A stretch of 20,497 nucleotides of DNA from an uncultured Hyphomicrobiales bacterium (GTDB lineage Bacteria > Pseudomonadota > Alphaproteobacteria > Rhizobiales > Beijerinckiaceae). The notes under the pieces were generated by a model, which was not told the origin of the DNA, made no database searches, and saw nothing but the letters and a program-made list of their open reading frames with translations. The stretch lies in assembly GCA_903916165.1 (NCBI GenBank), contig CAIWVR010000179.1:1-20497 (forward strand). The letters are read 5' to 3'. Positions within the stretch are counted from its first letter, which is position 1. Every line of letters starts with the position of its first letter. Position numbers and translations under genes: made by a program. Positions 7,252-14,430 of the stretch are shown here, piece by piece.

Positions 7252-8439
7252 TCAAAGCTCGGTGATTTGCTGCGGGAATTTGTGCAGTGCCTCCACCTTG
7301 CCGTCGCCATCAACGAGCCAATTGTCACACACCCAATTGTAGGTCCGGTCGCCGACATAGGTGGGGTGCACGGCAAACAACATGTTTGGAGCGACCTTCA
7401 GCGTTTCGTCCTGTCGGATCAGGGGCCGCTCGACCATGTCATAGCCCTGACCATGCGCGTAAAGGCGGTTTTCCTGCGGGCGTCCACCCTTGCGCATGAA
7501 ATCATTGTAGCGGGCGAAGATGTCGGCGGGATCGGCACCAGGTATCAACAAGTCGAGCGTGAATTTCTGCGCCTCGAGAACAAAGGCAAATTCATCCTTC
7601 ATGTCCTGGGACGCCTTGCCCAGCACCCAGGTGCGGCCGATCTCGCCGTAATAGCCACCGGGGCCGCTGTTCTCGATCAGCATGCAAAATTGGTCTCCCT
7701 CCTCGATCACGCGGTTTTGCAGATGCGGCGGCTGCATGACGGCGGCCGTGCCAACCGGGCCCGAGGCGGCCATGTACCAGCCCTGTTCGCTGCCCATATT
7801 CGTGGCCACAGCGCGGGCGATTTCGACGACCTCCATATCGCGCAGCCCCGGACGCAAGTGCTTCGTCACAGCGTCCGCGCAGGCATCCTGAAGCGCCGTC
7901 ATGCGGCGGATCAACTGGATTTCCTCGGCGCTCTTGATCGCCTTGATGGGATCAACGACCGACGTCGCATCGATGAAGCTGGACCGCGAGAGATGGGTCT
8001 TGAGGTAATCGACGAATGCATAGGAGATCGAACCCGGGGCGAGCAGGCCGATGGTTGCTCCATTAAATTTTTCCAGCGCCTGAAGGGCGCATTCTGCATC
8101 ATAGGTTCCGCTGTAATGGATCGAGGCATAGCTTGGGCAGCCCAGAAGACGCTGCACGCCCCGGCGCGGTGACGCGGAAAGCGAGTCGAAGTGCAGATCC
8201 TGCCCGAAGGGGCCCTGCGCCACCGCGCTGATCTCGCCATCCGCGGGGAAGATGACCGTATAATGATAGCCATTGGTGGCGGGCATGTCGGTCAGGTATT
8301 TCACATAGCCGCCGACAAAATCATTATTGGCCTGTGTTACGAGAACGTCGACCCTGGCCTCCTTCATCGCAGCGCGGATCGCTGTCCATCGGCGTTCCAT
8401 CTCCGCCATGGAAATGGGCGTGTTGATCCGTTCATTCAT
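7252..8439 (-). CDS. M24 (creatinase/aminopeptidase P-like) protein lacking metal ligands
   Basis: This 395-residue protein has the two-domain layout of the creatinase/prolidase family: an N-terminal creatinase_N-like domain (about 10-165) and a C-terminal 'pita-bread' M24 domain (about 175-390). Metallo-members use five ligands, Asp, Asp, His, Glu, Glu. At the matching places I read Glu256 (LIEN), Glu266 (GYYGEIGRT), Tyr333 (HGQGY where GxGH is usual), His358 (FAVHP where IEPG is usual) and Cys371 (NWVCDNW). None of the five is conserved, so a dinuclear metal peptidase is unlikely. Creatinase itself is a metal-free member, and His239 (PPHLQNR, before the GD turn) could be a catalytic histidine of that type. 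A C-N hydrolase acting on a small amidino or amide compound is therefore more likely than an Xaa-Pro peptidase. The protein is full length and shows no decay. The start has GGGGGT upstream. Confidence 0.82.
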   Translation of the reverse strand: MNERINTPISMAEMERRWTAIRAAMKEARVDVLVTQANNDFVGGYVKYLTDMPATNGYHYTVIFPADGEISAVAQGPFGQDLHFDSLSASPRRGVQRLLGCPSYASIHYSGTYDAECALQALEKFNGATIGLLAPGSISYAFVDYLKTHLSRSSFIDATSVVDPIKAIKSAEEIQLIRRMTALQDACADAVTKHLRPGLRDMEVVEIARAVATNMGSEQGWYMAASGPVGTAAVMQPPHLQNRVIEEGDQFCMLIENSGPGGYYGEIGRTWVLGKASQDMKDEFAFVLEAQKFTLDLLIPGADPADIFARYNDFMRKGGRPQENRLYAHGQGYDMVERPLIRQDETLKVAPNMLFAVHPTYVGDRTYNWVCDNWLVDGDGKVEALHKFPQQITEL

Positions 8440-8691
8440 TGTGACCCCCGATGGCGACCGCTTGGCGTTGTGCTTCGCCTGAAAGAATGTCGGGCTTTAT
8501 ATCAACTCCCCGCCTGCATTTCACCTGGCTGGCTTATGAAAACAGCGACCGAGCCAGATCAGCTTGCGCTTTCAGCACGTCCATCTGCCAGTGCTGCGCG
8601 ATCCTGCAGGGGGATCTGGGGCGAGATCAATCTCAAGGCCGAGGATCAAGAGATCACCGACAGGCCATGCTGGGCAGGGCCCATTTTTTCA

Positions 8692-8715
8692 AAGGGTGCC
8701 GGGGCCGGCACCCTT
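8692..8715 (-). terminator. strong 11-bp hairpin downstream of exported hydrolase
   Basis: AAGGGTGCCGG (8692-8702) and CCGGCACCCTT (8705-8715) form a perfect 11-bp inverted repeat with a nominal two-base centre (in practice a nine-pair stem with a slightly larger loop). It begins 11 bases past the stop of the minus-strand hydrolase. On the minus strand no T-run follows (an A-run does), so termination may need help from Rho. The rest of 8440-8726 shows no gene and presumably holds the M24 promoter. Confidence 0.5.
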
Positions 8716-8726
8716 GCATGAAATCA

Positions 8727-9803
8727 TCACTGTCGGACGACGTGTGGTGCCTGGTTGGCCTTGAGCCACTCCATGATGAGATCCGCGATTTGTAGATTAT
8801 TCGTTTCCAGCATCATCATGTGACTGTTGCCAGTGATCCCACGTTCGGGAAGCAGAACAAAGTCCGCGCGGGCACCGTCGTCGCGGAGGGCTTTGATGCT
8901 TGTTGAGCATCCGTCACGGCGTTCGTCGCCATTGCGGCTCGGAAATCCGAACGTATTGTCCCCCCAGACCGAGAGCATTGGAAAGCGTTTCATGGGCCTG
9001 GCGATATCCTCCGCCGTCATCGGTACGCAATCTCCCTCGACGCTCACAAGGGCACGCATTTTATCGGGACGCGCTTTCGCCGCGGCAAGGCCGAGTGCGC
9101 CGGATTGTGAATGGGTCAGCAGGATGGCCGGACCGATTTTGTCGAGCAGAAGCTTCAGGTTTTCGGTCGTATTCTCGAGCGCACCGGGCAGGGTCGTTTC
9201 GGCCATGGAGGCAGATTGCGAAAAATACTGATCGAGGGCCTGTTGGGGAAAGCGTGAAGTCGGCCAGAACACGCCATAGCTGGGGCCGAGGCGATAGGAC
9301 ATCCAGGCGCTCTCGCGCGTGGCTATCGCAATGGCTGGCATAGAATCAACTTTGCCTGACAGTTTCGCCTCATTGATGCTCGACGGATCGAAGTTTGAGC
9401 GACCGCGTCCAGATTGGTCGACGACATAGACTGGAAAGCCCTTGCGGGTGAAATAAGTGGCCCAGCCCTCGCGTCCATCGGGCGTCGTTTCGAACGTCAC
9501 ACCCGTATGATTGGCACCATGGACCATGATAATCGGCATGCCGTTGCTTTCGGCCGGAATGCGGTATTGCACATACATCTGCCGACTTTGCACCGTGCCT
9601 TTTACTGGTGCGCCACCCCGCACGTCAGCCGAGCCCGACAGCTTGCTCTCGCCGCCGATAAAGAAACTGCCCTCGTCCGACAAGACGAGTGGACCCCCAA
9701 GCGAACCCGCATCAGCGACGCCTCCCGTGACACATGAGAGGAGGCTGGCCACAAGGCCCAGCCAAGTGCGGCGGCTTCGCCCAGATAATCCCTGACGCAT
9801 CAT
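8727..9803 (-). CDS. exported alpha/beta-fold hydrolase (twin of the 14431 gene)
   Basis: This 358-residue hydrolase starts at ATG 9803, chosen because GGGAGGAC lies just upstream and a signal sequence follows; the open frame runs further upstream without support. The leader has a Tat-like SRRTWLG (residues 10-16) and a hydrophobic core ending in LLSC, so it may be a Tat substrate or lipoprotein. The fold elements are a HGANHTG oxyanion-loop region (95-101), nucleophile Ser232 in THSQSGALG, Glu256 after the next strand as probable acid, and His328 in GNSHMM. The elbow begins with Thr instead of Gly. It shares the exact block TTPDGREGW (106-114) and overall layout with the exported hydrolase at 14431-15555, so the two are paralogues. 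A secreted or periplasmic esterase is likely; the substrate is unknown. I do not recognise a named family. Confidence 0.85.
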   Translation of the reverse strand: MMRQGLSGRSRRTWLGLVASLLSCVTGGVADAGSLGGPLVLSDEGSFFIGGESKLSGSADVRGGAPVKGTVQSRQMYVQYRIPAESNGMPIIMVHGANHTGVTFETTPDGREGWATYFTRKGFPVYVVDQSGRGRSNFDPSSINEAKLSGKVDSMPAIAIATRESAWMSYRLGPSYGVFWPTSRFPQQALDQYFSQSASMAETTLPGALENTTENLKLLLDKIGPAILLTHSQSGALGLAAAKARPDKMRALVSVEGDCVPMTAEDIARPMKRFPMLSVWGDNTFGFPSRNGDERRDGCSTSIKALRDDGARADFVLLPERGITGNSHMMMLETNNLQIADLIMEWLKANQAPHVVRQ

Positions 9804-10052
9804 GTCCTCCCGTTTTATAGTTGTTTTTTCCGGCGTTAGCAGACGTGACGCAGGATCAGGGCCTTGGTTTTCGTCCCGAGCCTTGCTGCAGTGGCCTCGC
9901 TCAACGGCCTGCGGACGCTTTCTGTATATTGAGCCCATCAAACGTGGTGGATCATTTAATTTGCGTCAAGGCGTATTTCCGCGTTTCACAGGCGTGCCGT
10001 GACTGCGGTGCGTGTTCACGCCAGACGACCCTTATCAGTGCTATAACGACGC

Positions 10053-10952
10053 TTAGCGCGCGCCGAGTTCCGGTGCGCTGGTTTTCATCCACTTTACCAG
10101 AAAGTCGAGAAAAAGCCCGACCTTTCGGGGCGGTCGCGTCTCATAGCCGTGATAGGCCCATACAACCTGATCCAGAATGCTGTACTCCGGAAGCACTCGC
10201 TCAAGCGTGCCGGCGCGAAGGTCGTCATGGGCGCAGAAGTGGGGGAGGATCGCGATGCCGTGGCTCTCCTTTGCCATATAGAGCATCGCGACCGCACTAT
10301 TGGGAGCCACATGCCCGCGCAAGTGGACGCGTGTCGAGACGCCGTCATGCTTGAACCTGATCTGGCTGCTGCCGAATGGCCGGTTCGGGATCAGACAGGC
10401 GTGCCGGGTTAAATCCTGTGGCGTTGCGGGTCGTCCATGTTCGGCCAGATAGGTCGGCGAGGCACAGGTGAGCCAACTGAACACGCCGAGCTTGCGCATT
10501 TGCAGCGAGGAATCTTTTGGCCGGGTCGCGCGGATCAGGACATCCGCCTGATAATCCAGCGGATCAAACCCGTCCTTCCAGTGATCGGCGATAATCAGCG
10601 AAATGGAAATGTCGGGGTAAAGCGTTGCAAATTGCGCATTGGCTTTCGCAAGCACCATCACGCCAAGGCTCACGGGGACAACCACGGTCAGCTTTCCGCT
10701 GGCATCATTCTGGAGCGAATGAAGTGCCGCCTCTTCCGCAGCCATGGCATTCAGAATTTTGATGCAGAAGGCGAGATAATGATCGCCCGCTTGCGTCAGT
10801 GAAAGCGGACGACTGTTGCGGCTAATGAGTTTGACCCCGAGGGCGGACTCCAGCTCCTGGATGCGCCGCGTAATCACCGCCGCCGAGATATCCATCTCGA
10901 CGGCCGCACGGTTGAAGCTGCGAGCCATCGCGACTTGCGCGAAAGTGCTCAT
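10053..10952 (-). CDS. LysR-family transcriptional regulator
   Basis: This 299-residue protein has an N-terminal winged helix-turn-helix (about 1-58, with SFNRAAVEMDISAAVITRRI and LGVKLISRN) and a C-terminal periplasmic-binding-like effector domain (about 85-290). It belongs to the CrgA-like LysR branch, judging by the RATRPKDSSL-type segment. The visible start is slightly short of the usual one (about seven residues, NRLIE precedes the ATG in frame), but no alternative start codon occurs before an in-frame stop. It is transcribed away from the Bug/monooxygenase/hydrolase operon, and a LysR box lies 45 bases from its start. It very likely controls that operon and itself. The 249 bases between it and the hydrolase downstream hold no gene, so that hydrolase may also be a target. 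Confidence 0.92.
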   Translation of the reverse strand: MSTFAQVAMARSFNRAAVEMDISAAVITRRIQELESALGVKLISRNSRPLSLTQAGDHYLAFCIKILNAMAAEEAALHSLQNDASGKLTVVVPVSLGVMVLAKANAQFATLYPDISISLIIADHWKDGFDPLDYQADVLIRATRPKDSSLQMRKLGVFSWLTCASPTYLAEHGRPATPQDLTRHACLIPNRPFGSSQIRFKHDGVSTRVHLRGHVAPNSAVAMLYMAKESHGIAILPHFCAHDDLRAGTLERVLPEYSILDQVVWAYHGYETRPPRKVGLFLDFLVKWMKTSAPELGAR

Positions 10953-10996
10953 CTCGATCAGCCTGTTTCCCTTCAGCGCGCAGCTCCCGAAAACTG

Positions 10997-11017
10997 AAAT
11001 TGCGAAAAATGCAATTT
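10997..11017. promoter_or_regulatory. LysR-type box (T-N11-A palindrome)
   Basis: AAATTGC (10997-11003) and GCAATTT (11011-11017) form a perfect 7-bp inverted repeat around seven bases. Its core TGC-N7-GCA has the T-N11-A geometry that defines LysR-family binding sites. It lies in the divergent gap, 45 bp from the LysR start and about 95 bp before the first plus-strand ORF. That is the expected place for autoregulation and activation of the divergent operon. Binding is inferred. Confidence 0.65.
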
Positions 11018-11110
11018 AACATTCGTATTCCAGCGGGTGCATTTCGTCAATTTCCTCCTGATACTCGCCGGGAACAGACGGGAAAAATCCCGCCAGGATG
11101 GGAGTGTGCC

Positions 11111-11260
11111 ATGGGGCAAGATGCGCGAAAGGTCTTCGTGGCGTTTATCGCCGAGGCGCGTGACGTCTGGCTTGAGGCGCGGCTGGACCAGCTGCTCTCT
11201 GATCCCGTTTGCAAATCCCTCGTGGAGGGGTCCCAACCCAAGCAGATAGATTATGAATAG
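11111..11260 (+). CDS. small hypothetical protein, 49 residues
   Basis: A short frame starts at ATG 11111 with GGGAG (11100-11104) six bases upstream, a good ribosome site. The product is 49 residues with no signal peptide: an amphipathic helix rich in Ala, Arg, Glu and Leu (DARKVFVAFIAEARDVWLEA, 4-23) and a short polar tail. I do not recognise a family. It lies between the LysR box and the Bug gene, so it would be the first gene of that operon. A hairpin CGGGA-AAAA-TCCCG (11079-11092) sits just before its ribosome site. It could be a real small protein, a translated leader, or chance. Confidence 0.4.
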   Translation: MGQDARKVFVAFIAEARDVWLEARLDQLLSDPVCKSLVEGSQPKQIDYE

Positions 11261-11320
11261 AGCTGACCTTTGGCCAATGTGTCGGGGCTGGTTTCACGCA
11301 CATCACATGGGGCGTCGCAG

Positions 11321-12370
11321 ATGATATATCCGAAAACGCATGCAGCTGCCGGTGCCCTATTCTTCGGGCTCGCCGCGTTTGGGCAGGCCAGTGCGAATGA
11401 GGTTGAGGATTTTTACCGGGGCAAAACACTCCAATTCATCGTTGGCTCGGCCGCAGGCTCGGGCTACGATCTGACGTCGCGGCCGCTCGGTAAATATCTA
11501 ACGAAATATCTACCTGGTCATCCCCTTGTGATCATCCGCAATATGCCGGGCGCGGCGGCGGTGATCATGACGAATTATTTCGTCGGCGCGGCACCGGCAG
11601 ACGGGACTGTGATCGGCATGGGTACGAGCAACGTGCCCTATGAGCCGCGCCTTAAGCTCATGTCCGCTGACGGCAAGAATTCCAATTGGGATCCACGCAG
11701 CCTGAGCTGGATCGGCACGCCGGTGCGCGAGCCGCAGATCTCATGGGTCTGGGGTGCCTCGGGTATTGAGACCTGGAAGGACATGCGCGACAAGCCGACA
11801 CGTTTCGGTTCGACCACAATCGGCGGCGACAATTCAATCTTCCCCCTGTTGGCCAACAAGTTGCTTGGCCTGAAATCCGAAGTCATCACGGGCTATCAGG
11901 GGAGTAGTGAGGTCTTTCTTGCCATCGAGCGTGGTGAATTGAATGCCAGCAACACGGCCTACTCAAACCTGACGATCCAGAAGCCGGACTGGCTGAAAAG
12001 CGGGCGTGCGCGCATCGTCATGCAATTCGGAATTGAGCGCATTCCATCCCTGCCGGATGTGCCATCGCTTATCGAACTCGTTCAAAACGACGAGGACAGA
12101 AAAATGCTGCGTTTCCTGCTGATGAAGTTCGAAATGCATCGCCCGATCTATGGCCCGCCGAAGATTCCGAAGGACCGGCTGGAGGCGCTGCGCAAGGCTT
12201 TCGATCAGGCTGTCACGGACCCGGATTTCGTCGATGAAGCCACAAAAATGGGGCTCGAATTGCGGCCCCTCTCGGGGCTGGCGATTACAAAGATGATCGA
12301 CGAGATCATGGAAACGCCAGAGCCGCTCGTCGCACGCGTGCGCGATACGATCAATGCGCTGGCCAATTGA
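11321..12370 (+). CDS. Bug-like periplasmic binding protein (divergent subtype)
   Basis: This 349-residue binding protein starts at ATG 11321; a TTG further upstream would put 17 extra residues ahead of the signal peptide. The leader ends near ASA-NE (25/26). The mature protein opens with DFYRGKTLQFIVGSAAGSGY, then VIIRNMPGAAAVIMTNYF and APADGTVIGM, the pattern of the divergent Bug-like group whose members begin with a 'F-x-GK-T' strand. Two more of this subtype are in the window (16958 and 18622). The ligand is unknown. It is followed 20 bases later by a flavin monooxygenase and then a hydrolase, so it probably delivers or senses that pathway's substrate. No membrane partner genes are adjacent. 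Confidence 0.85.
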   Translation: MIYPKTHAAAGALFFGLAAFGQASANEVEDFYRGKTLQFIVGSAAGSGYDLTSRPLGKYLTKYLPGHPLVIIRNMPGAAAVIMTNYFVGAAPADGTVIGMGTSNVPYEPRLKLMSADGKNSNWDPRSLSWIGTPVREPQISWVWGASGIETWKDMRDKPTRFGSTTIGGDNSIFPLLANKLLGLKSEVITGYQGSSEVFLAIERGELNASNTAYSNLTIQKPDWLKSGRARIVMQFGIERIPSLPDVPSLIELVQNDEDRKMLRFLLMKFEMHRPIYGPPKIPKDRLEALRKAFDQAVTDPDFVDEATKMGLELRPLSGLAITKMIDEIMETPEPLVARVRDTINALAN

Positions 12371-12390
12371 CGGGAGGCCGGAGCACAAAG

Positions 12391-13497
12391 ATGGAAAAGA
12401 ACGCGGATACCGGCCTTTACGGTCGCAATAAATTCAAGATCGGCCTGTTTGGCATGAACTGCTCGAATGGTCTCACGATGACCACGGCACCTGAACGCTG
12501 GATCGCCTCCTGGGATAATAATCGCGATGCGGCTGTCCTCGCCGACAAGGCAGGAATCGACTTCCTGCTCCCGATCGGGCGATGGACCGGCTATGACGGG
12601 AAGAGCGACTTTCAGGGCAGCACTTTTGAAACGCTGACCTGGGCTTCGGGCTTGCTTGCCTGCACCTCATTCATCACGGTTTGCGCGACCTTGCATGTCC
12701 TGTTTGCCAATCCTGTCTTCGCGGCAAAGCAGATGGTAACGGCTGACCATATCGGCAAGGGCCGGTTCGCGCTGAACATTGTGTCAGGCTGGAATCAGGC
12801 TGAGTTCGACATGTTCGGGATCGAACTCATTTCGCATGACATCCGCTACACCTACACGGAAGAATGGGTCGATATCGTCAAGCAGATCTGGAGCGAAGGT
12901 GAGCCCTTCGACCATGACGGACGCTGGATGAAACTGAAAGCTGTGTCCAGCAAGCCAAAGCCATGGGGCGGTCGTTTCCCGCTTCTCATCAGCGCCGGTG
13001 CCTCGCCGGAAGGCAGAGGGTTTGCGGCGCGCCATGTCGATTGTATGTTCACATCTATAAGGGACTCGGAGGGCGTCAAAGCCAATCTCGAAAATATTCG
13101 CGCGATGGGTGACGGACGCGAGTTTGGCCTCTACGCCAGCGGTCACGTCATCTGTCGCGAGACACGCAAGGAGGCGGAAGAATTCTACCATCATATCGTG
13201 CACGATCATGGTGACTGGGAGGCTGCCGAATCCGCGGCCAGGATTAGATTGAAAGGCCGCGAGGGTCGTTATGATCAGATACGTGATTTCAAGGAACGGC
13301 TGATCAGCGGTCTTGGAACCTACATGCTGTTTGGCAGCTATGACGAAGTGGCAGAACAGATACGGCAACTCAGCGACGCGCGGCTCGACGGAATGGCGCT
13401 GGGTGTGGTCAATTATATTTCCGAGATCCCGCATTTGCGCGATGGCCTGTTTCCGAGGCTTGAACGTTTGGGCCTGCGGGAAAAACAAAAAGCCTGA
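12391..13497 (+). CDS. LLM-class flavin-dependent monooxygenase, RutA-like
   Basis: This 368-residue protein has the bacterial luciferase-like (PF00296) TIM-barrel fold. The diagnostic stretch GRFALNIVSGWNQAEFDMFG (124-143) matches the GRxGxNxVTGW block of RutA and of related sulfone and pyrimidine monooxygenases. Such enzymes use reduced flavin supplied by a separate reductase to oxidise C-S bonds or cleave amide/ring C-N bonds. Start ATG 12391 has GGAG seven bases upstream; an earlier TTG overlapping the Bug stop is less likely. It sits between a Bug gene and an alpha/beta hydrolase, reminiscent of RutA with RutD in uracil breakdown, but RutB/C/E/F/G are absent here. The substrate is not determined. 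No flavin reductase gene is seen in the window. Confidence 0.9.
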   Translation: MEKNADTGLYGRNKFKIGLFGMNCSNGLTMTTAPERWIASWDNNRDAAVLADKAGIDFLLPIGRWTGYDGKSDFQGSTFETLTWASGLLACTSFITVCATLHVLFANPVFAAKQMVTADHIGKGRFALNIVSGWNQAEFDMFGIELISHDIRYTYTEEWVDIVKQIWSEGEPFDHDGRWMKLKAVSSKPKPWGGRFPLLISAGASPEGRGFAARHVDCMFTSIRDSEGVKANLENIRAMGDGREFGLYASGHVICRETRKEAEEFYHHIVHDHGDWEAAESAARIRLKGREGRYDQIRDFKERLISGLGTYMLFGSYDEVAEQIRQLSDARLDGMALGVVNYISEIPHLRDGLFPRLERLGLREKQKA

Positions 13498-13520
13498 TCT
13501 CAAGGGGAGAGTAACGCCAG

Positions 13521-14324
13521 ATGACCAGTCTCGAGGCAGGCGACGCGACAATTGTGTATGAGTCGCAAGGGTCTGGTCCGCCGTTGCTTCTGCTGGCCGC
13601 CACAGCCTTCCACGGCGGCGTATGGAAGCTGTTTGACTTGCCCGATCTGGCCAGGGATCATCAGGTCATTGCCTTCGATCAGCGCGGGACCGGGGCATCG
13701 ACAACCCGGAGCCAGGATTTTACGACGACGGCGCTGGCGCAGGACGCGCTCGCCTTGCTTGACAAGCTTGATATCGAGCGCGCGCATCTGTTCGGTCATT
13801 CCAACGGAGGGCGGGTCGCGCAATATCTGGCAATCCATCATCCCGATCGCGTCGCGTCGCTGATTCTCGCCTCCGCGGGCGGCACACACAAGACGCGCGG
13901 CATTTCAGTCGATATGTGCCGGAACCTTGTCGAGAGGGGTTACGAGGGCTATTCGCGCAACCATGCGATCAAGACGGGTTGTAGCTCCAGTGATCCGGTC
14001 GAACAGGCACGCGCCGAGGCTTTCTTGCACGAGTTCATCGGCCATCTGGCGCCGCTGGAAACCTTCTTGCGCTATGTCGTGTCGCGGCAGGAGGCCGACA
14101 CCACGAGTGCGCTGGATCGGATCGCGGTGCCTGTGATGGTTTTGGTGGGCGAAAATGAGGGCAAGTTACCTGGCGACAGCCACATGAACTTCGCTCTGGA
14201 CATCAAAGAAAAAATTCCGACAGCGATCCTTCACGTCTTCGCCGGTCAGGGACATTTCTATCCGTTTCTGCAACCGGCAAAAGTGCATGACCTCGTCAGG
14301 TCATTCATCCTTGGGAATTTGTAA
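13521..14324 (+). CDS. cytoplasmic alpha/beta-fold hydrolase, RutD-like
   Basis: This 267-residue alpha/beta hydrolase (PF00561/PF12697 type) has no signal peptide. It has the nucleophile elbow GHSNGG (Ser94), an oxyanion region LLAATAFHGGVW and catalytic His245 in GQGHFYPF. The acid position after strand 7 reads GENEG, so Glu213 probably replaces Asp. Its size and position after a RutA-like monooxygenase suggest it hydrolyses an ester, carbamate or acyl intermediate released by that enzyme, as RutD is thought to do for aminoacrylate; this is inference from context. The start follows a GGGGAGAG ribosome site and lies 23 bases after the monooxygenase stop. It is the last gene of the operon. 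Confidence 0.88.
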   Translation: MTSLEAGDATIVYESQGSGPPLLLLAATAFHGGVWKLFDLPDLARDHQVIAFDQRGTGASTTRSQDFTTTALAQDALALLDKLDIERAHLFGHSNGGRVAQYLAIHHPDRVASLILASAGGTHKTRGISVDMCRNLVERGYEGYSRNHAIKTGCSSSDPVEQARAEAFLHEFIGHLAPLETFLRYVVSRQEADTTSALDRIAVPVMVLVGENEGKLPGDSHMNFALDIKEKIPTAILHVFAGQGHFYPFLQPAKVHDLVRSFILGNL

Positions 14325-14361
14325 TCTCACGGGGCTCGAATCTGCCCTTCACGAGCAGAAA

Positions 14362-14395
14362 GCGCGACATGTCGGCTCTGACCGACACATCGCGC
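14362..14395. terminator. imperfect long hairpin between convergent genes
   Basis: Bases 14362-14375 and 14382-14395 pair at 12 of 14 positions (one two-base internal mismatch) around the loop CTCTGA. It lies 38 bases past the hydrolase stop and 36 bases from the convergent gene's stop. No T-run follows on either strand, so it is a plausible shared barrier rather than a clear intrinsic terminator. Confidence 0.4.
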
Positions 14396-14430
14396 ATCCG
14401 GCGCTCACATTGAACGATTATGGTGAAGCC

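Noticed and set aside
7267..8172. 301-codon plus-strand frame
   Set aside because: It is antisense to the well-formed M24 gene, and its product resembles no protein I know.
9804..9941. N-terminal extension of the exported hydrolase by 46 residues
   Set aside because: The extension is polar, precedes a clear signal sequence, and has no ribosome site as good as the GGGAGGAC before ATG 9803.
9936..9951. ATC-N10-GAT element upstream of the exported hydrolase as a second LysR site
   Set aside because: Only three bases per arm match and the spacing is not T-N11-A, so it is no better than chance.
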